From positions 1 to 20,977 of the forward strand of contig LVLI01001623.1 in NCBI GenBank assembly GCA_001687465.1: DNA of 20,977 nucleotides, written 5' to 3'. This document shows positions 10,278 through 19,958 of the stretch, in pieces (positions within the stretch are counted from its first letter, which is position 1; each line of letters opens with the position of its first letter). Both the position numbers and the translations under genes were made by a program. The stretch comes from Halocafeteria seosinensis (lineage: Eukaryota; Sar; Bigyra; Bicosoecida). The notes beneath the pieces were generated by a model. It did no database searches. It was not told where the DNA came from and saw only the letters and a program-made list of their open reading frames with translations.

Positions 10278-12957
10278 TCACAAATCAACTAGAGCAGGGA
10301 CCTCTTGTTTAGTGCAGGTCAACTGGACCACTGGAGCTGATTGCTTGCAAGAACGAGTTATAGGTTTCTTTCTCTCCAGCGCAGCATTCACTCGAGGTAG
10401 TAGTTCTGACGCGAATTCCACATTCGCTTTCTGTGCACGACTCTTCTTATGTAAAAGCACGGGAAAGCCGCCGCCAAATGATACTGCGTTAGTCGCAGAA
10501 TAAGGATGCGAGGGCTCAGTGTCGGAAAGGACACTATCATCGGGAAAAATATACTGAAAATTCTCGAATTTCGGAAGTCTTACGGTGCCTGTGGTGAGAG
10601 CTGCACAGTCGCATCGCATACTCTGGTGTGTGAGCTTGAGCAGTAATAAATGCTGATCCGGTAATACTTCATTCATGGAATTGGCGTACTGGATAAATTC
10701 CTTGCTAAACGGGTGGGTGCAAGCAAGGATGCGAACGGGCTTACACAGTTGAGGGTAGTCTCTCAAAATATCCTGAAAATTGCGATGTGGAGCGCTGTCC
10801 TGTATAGGGTAGTGCTTCAATTGACGGAGGGACTTCAAAGCTGGAACAGTCTTAGTTTCTGGCTCGTTCTTTATTCGAACAATCACCAATACTGAATTCA
10901 TTTCAGTATGACCGCATCGATTTATCTCCACGGTTTCTAGACGATTACTTACGTTTCCCACACTCTCACCACTTGTGCGGGTTCGAGAACGACTTGCTTT
11001 TCCAGATGCTACCGCACCCGCAGCAGTCGCGGTTTCATCGCTGGCTTGGGCCCGGGAACGGGGACGTCCTGACCAGTGACATCGTCGTTGCCGACCCTAA
11101 GACGCTCGGCATATCCCGGAGGAAAAAGCCAAAACGAAATATCCTCGCCCTCAGAGTCTTGGTCTATGTGATGAATAATTTGATAAGGATGTTCGATCAA
11201 CTCGAAGTAATAATCAGATCGTCGATGGAGAACATCTTTTCCGTTTCCCGAAAGATTCAGGGTATATCCGTGGTGCTTTTCTGGAAGGCTGTTTGCCAGC
11301 ACGTCGGAAAACATTGCTTCGATAGGAACGAAGTCACTCCCAAGACTGGCGCGCAACAACCGATATTTGAGCACGAGATAAACAACAAGAACTTCTTCAG
11401 CCAGAGGTCCCTTCCCAAAGATTCTATTCTTATATCCACCTACTACTTTGTTGGAGTTCTTCTTCAGCACTAGGTCGCTATAGTTGCCCCTTACGTGACA
11501 GACGATGAGGTCCAGAACCATTGGTTCCTTGTTAAATGGATAGTGTGCGTCCGGGTATTTTTCTGCTTCTCCAGCCCCTTTCCCTGAACGGACATGAAAA
11601 ACACCCCAGCAAAGGGCATTTGCAAAAGTTTGGGACTAGGGTTCTCCATCATCGCGTACTCATCCCCAAGAACGTATCTGTACGCGAAGGAAGTAACTAA
11701 ATCCTTTGGGGACACCTCGTTTTCGAAACGACCAGGGATCTTCAGGAAACCGTTGATACGCGAAAAAAAGTCTTGTCTAACATCATTCATGCTTGTATTC
11801 ACCGCCTCGTTTAACGGAATTGGTTCAACCGCAACAGTATTTCGGATAAACTGCACCAAGAAGTTCCCCACGATCCCTACTCTACCACAGAGACTCTTTA
11901 TTAGTTCGTCCGACAACATATCCATAACCTTGGTTGTAAGATACCCACGTAGCACTTTTTTGACTTCATTTACTCCAAACGTAGTCCTTTCTGACAAGAA
12001 TATGAGTCCCTCTTGGACAGATGCGCCAGGAGAATGGATGGGCATTTTCACGCCTGTTCCACATAGAACAACTAAATCCCTCTGGCTGAGTGCTCTGATC
12101 TCTTCCCGAAAGTCTAACCACAAGGTGTCGCTGTCCGGCCGATCGGTTCTCTTCTTGCCAAGTAACTTCAATGCCAGTATGTGAGCATCATCAAAGCAGA
12201 GGACAACGTGGCCATTCATCGAGGCACCTGTAGATTCCTGAAAACGCTGCTTGAGGGTTTCCTCCCAAGCTTGGATGTCGTCATCAGGTCTCGTTTTGTC
12301 TTTGTATAGTGTAGCGACGTTGGAAGAACAAAAACCATCGCGAAGAGCTAGTATAAGTACTAGGCGCCAAATATCTTCAACTCTTTCACTTTTTTTGGAT
12401 GCTAGGGACTTCAGAGATTCCTTTTCCTGCACAAGTACCTTAGCAACTAATTCCGCCCAGTCGAAATGGGCCGCTATACAGCGACGAAAACACCTGCTGG
12501 CAAAGTAACTCTTCTCGGATTCAGTCCCTTTATACTCTTGAATGTTCTTCAACACCTCATTCCATACTTCGTGCAGTTGCCCGTCCCTGACTTTGATTAC
12601 AAGCGGTATTCCGCTTGTCTTTGCGAACTCGACAACGCTTCTTGATTTCCCGGAGCTATTCACACCAGTCAAGCTAACGATCGGCTTCCTTTGGGCACTC
12701 TTAGAACCGAAAGTAGAATAACATCGTCGTAGTGCGTTCACTAACGAACAAAAATCGCTCTCGTCGTCATTGTACGTCATGTCCATCAACTCGGGAACGA
12801 TTTCTGGGGTGTCATGCTTACGAAATAACCAAGGCACCGCTTCATGGCATCTTTCCCGGAATGTAGTACCATACCGATTCACTTGATCTGCGTACGTTGT
12901 TTGGCGTAACGAGTCGAGCACTAAATTGACACAAATACCAGCTTCTTTCGCGCACAT
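10278..12957 (-). pseudogene. Crinkler (CRN)-like P-loop NTPase plus nuclease-like protein, frame-broken
   Basis: Three consecutive minus-strand ORFs appear to form one gene of about 2.7 kb. Part 1 has its first ATG at 12957, though the frame is open to about 13062 without another ATG. It carries a Walker A motif (GVNSSGKS, 12666-12643), a Walker B-like segment ending in Asp-Asp-Ala-His (about 12207-12184), and a downstream VVLCGTG segment typical of the CRN-type NTPase. Part 2 (to 11009) continues in another frame after a shift between about 11596 and 11566. Part 3 (to 10278) is reached after a second shift between about 11095 and 11009. Part 3 begins with a Ser/Ala/Thr linker and holds VIVRIKN, which resembles the (D/E)xK strand of restriction-endonuclease-like folds. 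CRN proteins pair such NTPases with nuclease domains and act as effectors in oomycetes and chytrids. No LFLAK-type header is seen. It is a decayed gene or has two sequencing errors. Confidence 0.72.
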
Positions 12958-13420
12958 TTTACGCGTTAGGGTATACGGATCTGTACAAGTACATCTCAAA
13001 AAACATTCTCCACTATATTCACTACAGCTTGTCCCAACCACAGCGGTGTCTCGAGCTAGCAATTATAAAGAAATGGATTACAGGACGGTTACGAAAAATC
13101 AATCTCATCACAGGATCTCACTATGAGCACTGTACCTTGCTCATACAGTAGTTAGTAGCACACTCCTTGAACGAGACTGCTACAAGCATTGATTCCGAAG
13201 TCGTAATCGCATACACAAAACAATCCATACGATTTTTACCAGTTTCCTCTTCGCCTGTTAGAGCTCCGTCCAATACTCCCCCTTGTGGTCAGGTTTCATC
13301 CTCAATACAAGATCTCAACTAACGCCAAAGTACGACCACACGCGAGACAACTACCATATATAATATATACGGTATGTATGGGTAGGTACTTACCTAGCTC
13401 GTGGACGCAGATCTTCTTGA
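12958..13420. other. Intergenic upstream of CRN-like gene
   Basis: The CRN-like frame stays open to about 13062, but only through a non-ATG codon, so this part may be leader sequence or an uncounted exon. The rest, about 13063-13420, contains no supported gene. A short AT-rich tract (ATATATAATATATA) lies near 13355-13370. Confidence 0.4.
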
Positions 13421-13915
13421 TCAAGCTTGCCACGACTCGCTGAGAAGCCGACTGACCTTAGCTTCCTGTCCTTTTGTTAGCTCAAGTAGCTCATGCGCAT
13501 CGGCCTTCTTCATCCATTCTATCACCGTCTTTTGCATTATTCCCATGTCATCCGGAGGGTACACGCTCCAAAGCGTGTTTGCTTCGTACTTGTCCCGAGC
13601 TACTTTATCGGACAAGAGGAAGCAGCCAACGAAAATTCCAGAGGCCAGCTGTGTTCGCTGGAAACCAGTCAATTCCATGTTCCCTTTTTTCTGGCACAGA
13701 CATTCCTGTACTTTCTTAATGTCTTCCGGACGAACCAAATTTCCTTGTCCCAGACAGTCCACAAAGATATTTGAGAAGATTTCCCCTTCTACTTCTGCTT
13801 TCACTTTGCACTTTGCCGGGATAAACCATTCAGGGATTGCCGTAATATCATCATCTAAAGATAGTCCTGGCCTTTGTTGTACAGCAGCCGTTTGTGTCTC
13901 TCCAGCAGCAGCCAT
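13421..13915 (-). CDS. Hypothetical protein, 164 aa, single exon
   Basis: This is a continuous minus-strand ORF from an ATG at 13915 to a TGA at 13421-13423. The frame is open upstream to 13966 without another ATG, so the ATG at 13915 (context ACAATGG) is preferred. The first 25 residues are Ala/Gln/Thr-rich. The rest is a well-mixed, probably helical protein with a Cys pair (ECLC) in the middle and a run of acidic and basic residues at the C terminus. No signal peptide, membrane span or known motif is seen. Its composition and lack of low complexity make it look like a genuine gene, but I recognise no family. It lies about 460 bp upstream of the CRN-like gene on the same strand, and no functional link can be shown. 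Confidence 0.55.
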   Translation of the reverse strand: MAAAGETQTAAVQQRPGLSLDDDITAIPEWFIPAKCKVKAEVEGEIFSNIFVDCLGQGNLVRPEDIKKVQECLCQKKGNMELTGFQRTQLASGIFVGCFLLSDKVARDKYEANTLWSVYPPDDMGIMQKTVIEWMKKADAHELLELTKGQEAKVSRLLSESWQA

Positions 13916-14204
13916 TGTATGGTATTTTCCAGTAAGAGGGTTAACTGTTTGCTCTACGACGCTCAAAATGAATTACACTTTCCAGCTGGGTAACTTCAGT
14001 GTAACTTGAACTTTTTTTGTCGTTCCGAAAGTCCTGCCAAATTACATGGCCATACCGTCGTTTCTTGTGCACTGTCCTATCACACGAGCATAAATGTTAT
14101 TCTACTCGACTGAGGACAACAAAACCTTATAAAAGACCCTTTTGAAGGAGTTCGCCCCCAGGCCCTGGGCGTTAAGGCTCTAAAATGTATGATACAATTT
14201 GAAC

Positions 14205-14220
14205 TTGTACAGCTGTACAA
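14205..14220. repeat. Perfect 16-bp palindrome
   Basis: TTGTACAGCTGTACAA reads the same on both strands with no spacer. It lies about 290 bp upstream of the orphan gene's start at 13915, so it could be a dimeric protein-binding site, but nothing else supports this. Confidence 0.85.
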
Positions 14221-14331
14221 ATATGTAGTCTGCCACGATGGAGACCTCGGAACTGTCATTACGCTCAGTCACTGGGACATAAAGTAGTAATGTCATGTTA
14301 GAACGATTTGAGGGGCATAAGACAAGGGTAT

Positions 14332-14350
14332 ATGCAATACAGTATTGCAT
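14332..14350. repeat. Inverted repeat, 9+1+9 bp
   Basis: ATGCAATAC and GTATTGCAT are perfect reverse complements separated by one A. The repeat lies 112 bp from the 16-bp palindrome in an otherwise empty region. Its function is unknown. Confidence 0.85.
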
Positions 14351-14791
14351 TATCGTTTTAGGTATCAGTTCACTTGTTCACGGACGGTTCGCACTGAAGT
14401 TCAGGAAGTGCTCGAAGCCACACGATGCAATGAAATCGAATTGTTCTCGTCCACTCCTACAACTGGCGTTAACCTTCCAGTAGAATTGTAGAATACCGAG
14501 TATTCCACTTGAACAGTACTGCTTGCTTCACTCCAATATAATACCGCCAGCACCGATAATAATTACAGCATCTGCCCCGTCCTGTGCCCGGTAATACCTC
14601 CTGCTAATCGATCTAGTTTTTCACCAAGGACACGCCAGTTGCACATCAGCACCAAGCGTACTCATGACACATAGGCGACACCTACAGAACACAAGTTCTG
14701 GACCAACAACACTCCAGTAGCGAACACAAACCAAGACAAAAGGAAGCTTCACCGTCTTAAAACTCCTCAGAATTTACTAAGTTGTACTCCA

Positions 14792-14812
14792 CTTTCTTAC
14801 TGAATAAGAAAG
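14792..14812. repeat. Short hairpin, 8-bp stem
   Basis: CTTTCTTA and TAAGAAAG flank a 5-base loop (CTGAA). It is AT-rich and isolated, and no transcript is known to cross it, so a terminator or structural role cannot be assigned. Confidence 0.7.
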
Positions 14813-16033
14813 AAGTCAGTATGGTGGTGCATGTAAAATATCGTCACTGGAGTTCTCTGGTGGGCTCAACCGACTCTGCAACTTTCAAAGCATGAGCTAG
14901 CAAGCATATTCATAGAGAGAGAAAAAAATGCGACAAATATTTAATTGCCGTCAATCATTTGAGCCGCGTAGACGCAGCGTTTTGAGTAAGCCCCGTTGAG
15001 TTACCCTTGGAACGGAAGCTCCAAGGGCAGATGCATTACTGTGCTTATCTACGACCAACCACCTGCACGGATGAAAGAATTGGACTCCAAAGTAGCTACA
15101 AGCACTATAACCTCCCAATGGCGGTGCCCCAACAGAGCTGGCTCCTGATGTTGGGAAATAAGAGGAGTCAGCTAGCCACCACCCACCAAACGTGGAGGGG
15201 CCGTCCGAGGGAAGCGTTCCTCCTCAAACGCTCCCAAGTTGGCTCGAAGTTCCCACAATGACCCCGTCTCGGAAAAACCACTCTGGACGCAGTTCGTCCT
15301 TCCCCCTCCTCGAAAAGGACATACGGCAGACCCAAAGGGACTGTGTCCCGAGGCTGGGCACAAGAGGACATCTTGGCAGGGCCTTGCAAAGGGGACAAAA
15401 AGACCCCGGGGACCCGAGCTTCCCCTTGGGAGCGAGTGACTCTTTGGAACTCTTCCCTCCGGCGACGCCAGCGCGTATACACGCCAGAGCAGTCCATCCT
15501 CTCCATCATGGAGCGCTCCATCGGTTGCTGACCATGGTTGGCCAATGCTACAGCCACTCTATCTTTGCCGAAACACTCTCTCACCCCTCTAGTCCCCCAA
15601 ATGAATGGGAAACAGCAGGGTTCTGTCCCTCCATGTTGGGGATGGCACTCTCTGCCCGAGTGTCCGGGGACTTTCCCGAAGCCATTGACTTGTCGTCCTA
15701 CTCCACTATTCGAACAAACAGTGGGGGGCAACATGGCTCCAAACGCACCTCAAAACCACGCAAATCTACGCGACTAACCTCATGAAGGCAGCCTTAAGGC
15801 TTAGGCCCTTAGGCAGGGGACCCAACTTCAACTTCAACGTAAGCGGCCAGTCAAGCTTTCAGGAATTCGAGTGAGAGATACCATATTTTCCTCTGTCTGG
15901 TGTCTTTCCTTTCACACTGTGTGGTCGGTGCACTGCGGTGCTTGATGCAGTACATGCACATACGGGCACATGCACATCGTGAGGAACTGGCCAACCGACG
16001 ACTTCCTGAACTTCGCACTTCTTGACTTCTTCA

Positions 16034-16222
16034 CATGGGATGTGACGGAAACGGGTACTGAAGTTCGGGTCTGCGCCAATGCTTTGAAGTCACTCGTTTA
16101 TGCTGCCTCTCTCCTAGTGGAACAGCGGGCCTGTAGCTGCCAGACACAGGTGCCAGCTGCTACCTAAGTGTAGCGGCTACCATCCAGCTGCCGGTGGGCC
16201 ATCAGTCACATCTTCGTCGTCG
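16034..16222 (+). repeat. Element A, copy 2 (complete)
   Basis: The match to copy 3 runs from CATGGGATG at the left to TTCGTCGT at the right, 187 bp with 7 differences, and both ends are abrupt. Near the left end GATGTGAC occurs and near the right end its complement GTCACATC, giving a subterminal inverted repeat of 8 bases. The two conserved hairpins lie at 16129-16151 and 16159-16174. TCTTCAC occurs at both edges (16028-16034 and 16223-16229), a possible 7-bp target-site duplication. The left half reads as an open frame that continues into flanking DNA, but it holds no recognisable domain. Confidence 0.9.
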
Positions 16223-16882
16223 TCTTCACGGAGCGCTGCGATTCGAAAGCTCCTGAAGTTGATGGCCAGCAACGTGCTAAAGACATATCGCTAAGTAGTG
16301 TGCCGAGCAGGTTTTCGACGTTCAAGGCTTCACCTGCTCTCTGTAAAAATGCAACCCATGCAAAGAAACCAGTTCAGTGGCGTCACCCACTGACTCAGGA
16401 GGCACACAAGTACAATCGCAAAGTGAAATCAAATGCAATGACTTCTCTTTAGTTAAGGGCAATGCGTAGACTAAAAGGAGTACCAGGGGAAACTTCAGCG
16501 GGCACTGGATGGCGTGCGGAGATCTCCAATCTCAACCAACTGACGGTTTATGCTTGGTCGATTTAGAAAGGTTTATATCTCACGGTCTAGCGTAGTATGC
16601 AGACTAGATGGGCTCAGATGGGCAACACTGTGTGTTGGCAACACACTGAAGACCTACTGGGCCAGGCTGTAAACTTACCTGAGGTTGCACGTGACGCCGC
16701 ACTCTTTCGGTTAAACTCTAAGCGAGAAGTTAATGGATCGAAAACCGCAAGCTACATGCGTAAGCAGAAGTTATATTAACAAGCGAAGCTCCCACATCTC
16801 GTCTTGGGGTCTTAGTAGTTGCTAACCGCGTATTTCACCGATAGGACTTTGGCAGAGTTGGTTATCTGGTTCCGATTGGGAA

Positions 16883-17347
16883 TTGTTCCCTCAAGTGGCA
16901 GTGACGCTCAACTTTCCGCTCATGTGCATATTTCCTCGGATTCGTACAAATTCAGGTGAGTTCACGGAGCTCCCTTGTTCTCACTGGAGCCTTTCGTCTT
17001 GGTTTGAGTTCAGCATGGGACAGTGCAAACCCCATGAACCCATCAGCGAGGAAGAGCTCCTTTTCCAAGGCAGATATCCATGGAATCTATATTAAGGTCT
17101 GAAGAAACTGTATAAAGCAGCCGGAAAATACAAAAAAGAAGCACATAAGAAGAAACTCGGCGAACTACCGTACCGTAACCGTTGGAGCACTGCTGTGAGA
17201 GAGTTATGTCCTGCTCGAAGGAACGGAACAGCCAGTGAGACAGATCATACTGCCCTGGAGAGTGCGTTTACTGGCCAAAAGGCACTGGCGAAGGAAGTGA
17301 CCCACTGCGGCTACGCGCACTGGCGATTCGACCGAACAACCCAGTGA
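16883..17347 (+). pseudogene. Broken ORF, possible gene remnant
   Basis: The frame from 16883 ends at a TAA (17093-17095) and then continues in the same frame for another 83 codons to a TGA at 17345-17347. The part just before the stop is acidic (PISEEELLFQG), and the part after it is strongly basic (KKLYKAAGKYKKEAHKKK). Both look like real protein composition, suggesting one coding sequence with a nonsense mutation. No family is recognised, and chance is not excluded. Confidence 0.22.
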
Positions 17348-17740
17348 TATCCTACGCGGCCCCCCATAATTGCTTGCATCACACCACAAGCAGGTCCCAC
17401 TGGCTTCAGCGTCACTTCAGCGAGGAATTCTATGCCTATTATTTCGTTATTGGTTCACGGCTTTGGAAGTAGTTTTGATACTTCGTGAAACAAAAAATTC
17501 TTATGGATTGGGGAGTCTGAGACAATTACTTTAGAAACGGGTGTGTAGGACTGGGAAGCTACTTTGAGTAATGTGCTTGAACAGCAGCGACGAAATCCGA
17601 AAGACTCGTTTACGAGCATCGAAGACCTTGGTCTAAATGAAAAGGGTACAGACAGGTGCCTCCAAAGCCTATCAAGAGTGGGCGCTGAAATAAAAGCTAC
17701 AATCGCCCTGCCTGAAGTTTATGGTTGTAAATCTTACAGT

Positions 17741-17768
17741 ATTGCCGGATTAGGTATTGCCGGATTAG
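17741..17768 (+). repeat. Two-copy tandem repeat, 15-base period
   Basis: ATTGCCGGATTAG occurs at 17741-17753 and again at 17756-17768, with a two-base spacer. In one frame it would encode a repeated Ile-Ala-Gly-Leu. It is probably a replication-slippage duplication. Confidence 0.8.
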
Positions 17769-19062
17769 CTACGCAAGTGCGAAAGAGTTTGCCTATCCCC
17801 CACCAGTGCCGCTAGTTGTGAATCCAATGGAATTGTACCTCGAGCAGACGGCCAGTCCCATTGTGCGAAGGTCAACAGCGCGGTTTCAGAAGAGGGGTGA
17901 TACCAAATGCAGTCGCCAGAGCATATAGCTCTCAAGCGGGAACGCGTCAACACGATCGATAGACGCAGAGACGTTCCAAACTGGTGAGATCAATTGGGTG
18001 TTCTATATCTCGCAGTGCTAGTGTCAAATATGTATAGAACGCTACTTCACGTATGCGTATACGATAACTATAAGCAGCACGGATCAAGAATAGCCTTATA
18101 ATACTCCTCCACACTCGGAGCCTTGGTACTACTAAAAAATATTGCAGTTCGTGATCATGCATAGAATTAATAGACTTGGAGAGGAGCTGTGGTCTGGGAT
18201 GTATAACCGCTAATTTACTCTCACATCATGAGTCACATGCTTCCATCGGATGTAAGGGATTGTGCTCCCATGCGGGAATGTAATGTGCAGTAAAAGGAAA
18301 GAAAGAAAGATGTACCGGCAGGCATAATGGCTGCTTGTATGCAGCTCTGGATTCCGATGGAAGACTTCAAGGAAAGTCGTATTCATTACTCTCTTATTCC
18401 TAGCTATGACGCTAAGATAACGCTACAACGGCTGTCAAGACCTGTATCCAATTCATGTGTTGCCCGAATTGCCCATACCAGTTGGTTTTCCGTTGCTTTT
18501 TGTATCCATCTGCCGTGTCGGGGTCTTCGCTTTCCCCTGAACAGCTGTAGGGGCAACATACGATGCAAATTCCTGATGCTTACGCTGTGCACTGAGAAAT
18601 CTGCGACCGCGACATATTCTCCTCCCTTGACTTCTCGATACTGTCGTTCCGCTGGTTCCGTTTGAGCTGCTTGATTTCTTCTCGGGCACTCGCAAGTTGC
18701 TCCTTCAGAGATGATGCATTTTCGTCAGCCTCGGAGTAGTTTTCGTTTGTTTGGGAAGCTGTTGGCCTAGTTGCAACACTCAACGGATTCATGTGTGTTT
18801 GCAATGCTGCGGAGGAAGGTCTCCGTGACAACTGCCTGGAAGAACCCGAGGGACCTGTCTTGTATATGTCGACTTGGATTCTCTCTCCGCAAATGACCTG
18901 TCCCATGCACACGAAGAATCTGGTCATGCTTACCCGAGTCTTGTTCCGTCGAAGTAGCATAAATGACAATACTGGAAATGCTATCACATACACTAGCAAT
19001 GTCACTAATCCCAGCGGGAATAACAACCTCAAGTGTACCGGAGTCTCCCTAAACTGAATGTC

Positions 19063-19193
19063 TGTACGACCATACACACACATATGTGACAGATAGCCCA
19101 TCGGCCGGGGAGTTGACTGCATCCTCTTAACGAGGAGCGGTATGCGCCCGTGTTAAGCAGCGACGGGCCCGCTGTTCCTGCATGTTCGACCAT
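19063..19193 (-). mobile_element. Element B, copy 1, with 11-bp target-site duplication
   Basis: Read on the minus strand, ATGGTCGAACA (19193-19183) precedes a 109-bp insert (19182-19074), and ATGGTCGTACA (19073-19063) follows it. The two flanks match at 10 of 11 positions. Removing the insert and one flank rejoins the membrane-protein frame exactly across the site. The insert starts TGCAGGAACAGCGGG and ends in a TG-rich tail, like a small retroelement. It shares the hairpin core of element A and is nearly identical to 20887-20977, which starts at the same TGCAGG. No enzyme is encoded. The insert contains an in-frame TAA for the host gene. Confidence 0.85.
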
Positions 19194-19771
19194 CCATGTA
19201 GAGACTCCCGTCCGGGGGATCGGTAGGTGTACAATTGAAAACTTCCATAGTCATCCGCATCAGGAATATGTAAAGTACGTACATCACAACGATGAAAGAC
19301 GACAATCAACGCGTTCAAATGCGTGTGGCGCTGAGACGCAGGACTCCTCAGAACCAGTAGCTTATACGCATATCGTGCAACATAAACAACCAAGAGCAGG
19401 CCAACAGCTCCCAGAGGAAGACCAATTGTGGCTAACCATCTTTGTTGAAATTCTGGTGGAGGTTTCATGTAGCACCCAGGTGCCGCCAGTTCTAAGTTGA
19501 GATTAAAGAATTATAATGCTTGAAGTGTTCTCTCCATCGCCGTGGGCCACTGAACCCGCGTTCGTGCAAACAGCGCAAGTACCTGGAAGTAGTCCACACC
19601 AATGGGAAACGCAGCGAGACGAATTCCCTTACTGTTGATGATATGTCCGCCAATCACAGCACCGATTGCTGCCAAAAGAAGGAGCACGCGCAAAAGCCAC
19701 GTCACTAGATAGGTAGAGTGGATAATTTATGGCCTACCGGCTGAATATTCTACCTGGTAGTATGCTAAATG

Positions 19772-19958
19772 ACGACGAAGATGTGACTGATGGCCCAACG
19801 GCAGCTGGATGTTAGCCGCTACACTTAGGTAGCAGCTGGCGCCCGTGTCTGGCAGCTACAGGCCCGCTGTTCCACTAGGAGAGAGGCAGCATAAACGAGT
19901 GACTTCAAAGCATTGACGCAGACCCGAAATTCAGTATCCGTTTCCGTCACATCCCATG
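19772..19958 (-). repeat. Element A, copy 3 (complete, inverted)
   Basis: This is 187 bp, matching copy 2 at 180 positions, with the same abrupt ends. It lies in the membrane-protein pseudogene between the Cys-rich block and the first membrane span, in the gene's sense orientation, so it is in an intron or disrupts the coding region. Stem I here reads CCTGT against ACGGG, with one G-U wobble, intermediate between copies 1-2 and the B elements. No clear target-site duplication could be found around it. Confidence 0.9.

Larger units (their letters stand above)
13916..16033. other. Gene-poor region with palindromes and a GC-rich island
   Basis: No gene is supported across 2.1 kb. It contains a perfect 16-base palindrome at 14205-14220, a 9+1+9 inverted repeat at 14332-14350 and an 8-base hairpin at 14792-14812. 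From about 15000 to 15780 the sequence is visibly richer in G+C than its surroundings. There it carries long ORFs on both strands (15192-15785 plus, 15168-15734 minus) that overlap almost completely. Neither resembles a protein I know, and both probably reflect the shortage of stop codons. Confidence 0.5.
16223..18579. other. Gene-poor region right of element A copy 2
   Basis: No intact gene is supported in 2.36 kb. It holds one plus-strand frame broken by a single stop (16883-17347), listed separately, and a small ORF at 17564-17815 that contains a 15-base tandem duplication. The remaining ORFs are short and look random. No repeat-family copy, tRNA or rRNA was seen. Confidence 0.45.

Noticed and set aside
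10892-10952. Possible 61-bp intron (GTAAGT to TTCAG) in the CRN-like gene
   Set aside because: The size and donor fit the local intron style, but splicing would shift the frame and hit a stop at once, while reading through stays open.
15192-15785. 197-codon plus-strand ORF and its 188-codon antisense partner
   Set aside because: The two overlap almost entirely in GC-rich DNA and neither has a known motif, so low stop density explains them.
19772-19958. Hammerhead or HDV-like ribozyme in element A
   Set aside because: CTGATGG on one strand resembles part of a hammerhead core, but the required CTGATGA and GAAA blocks are absent, and the stems do not form an HDV double pseudoknot that I can trace.
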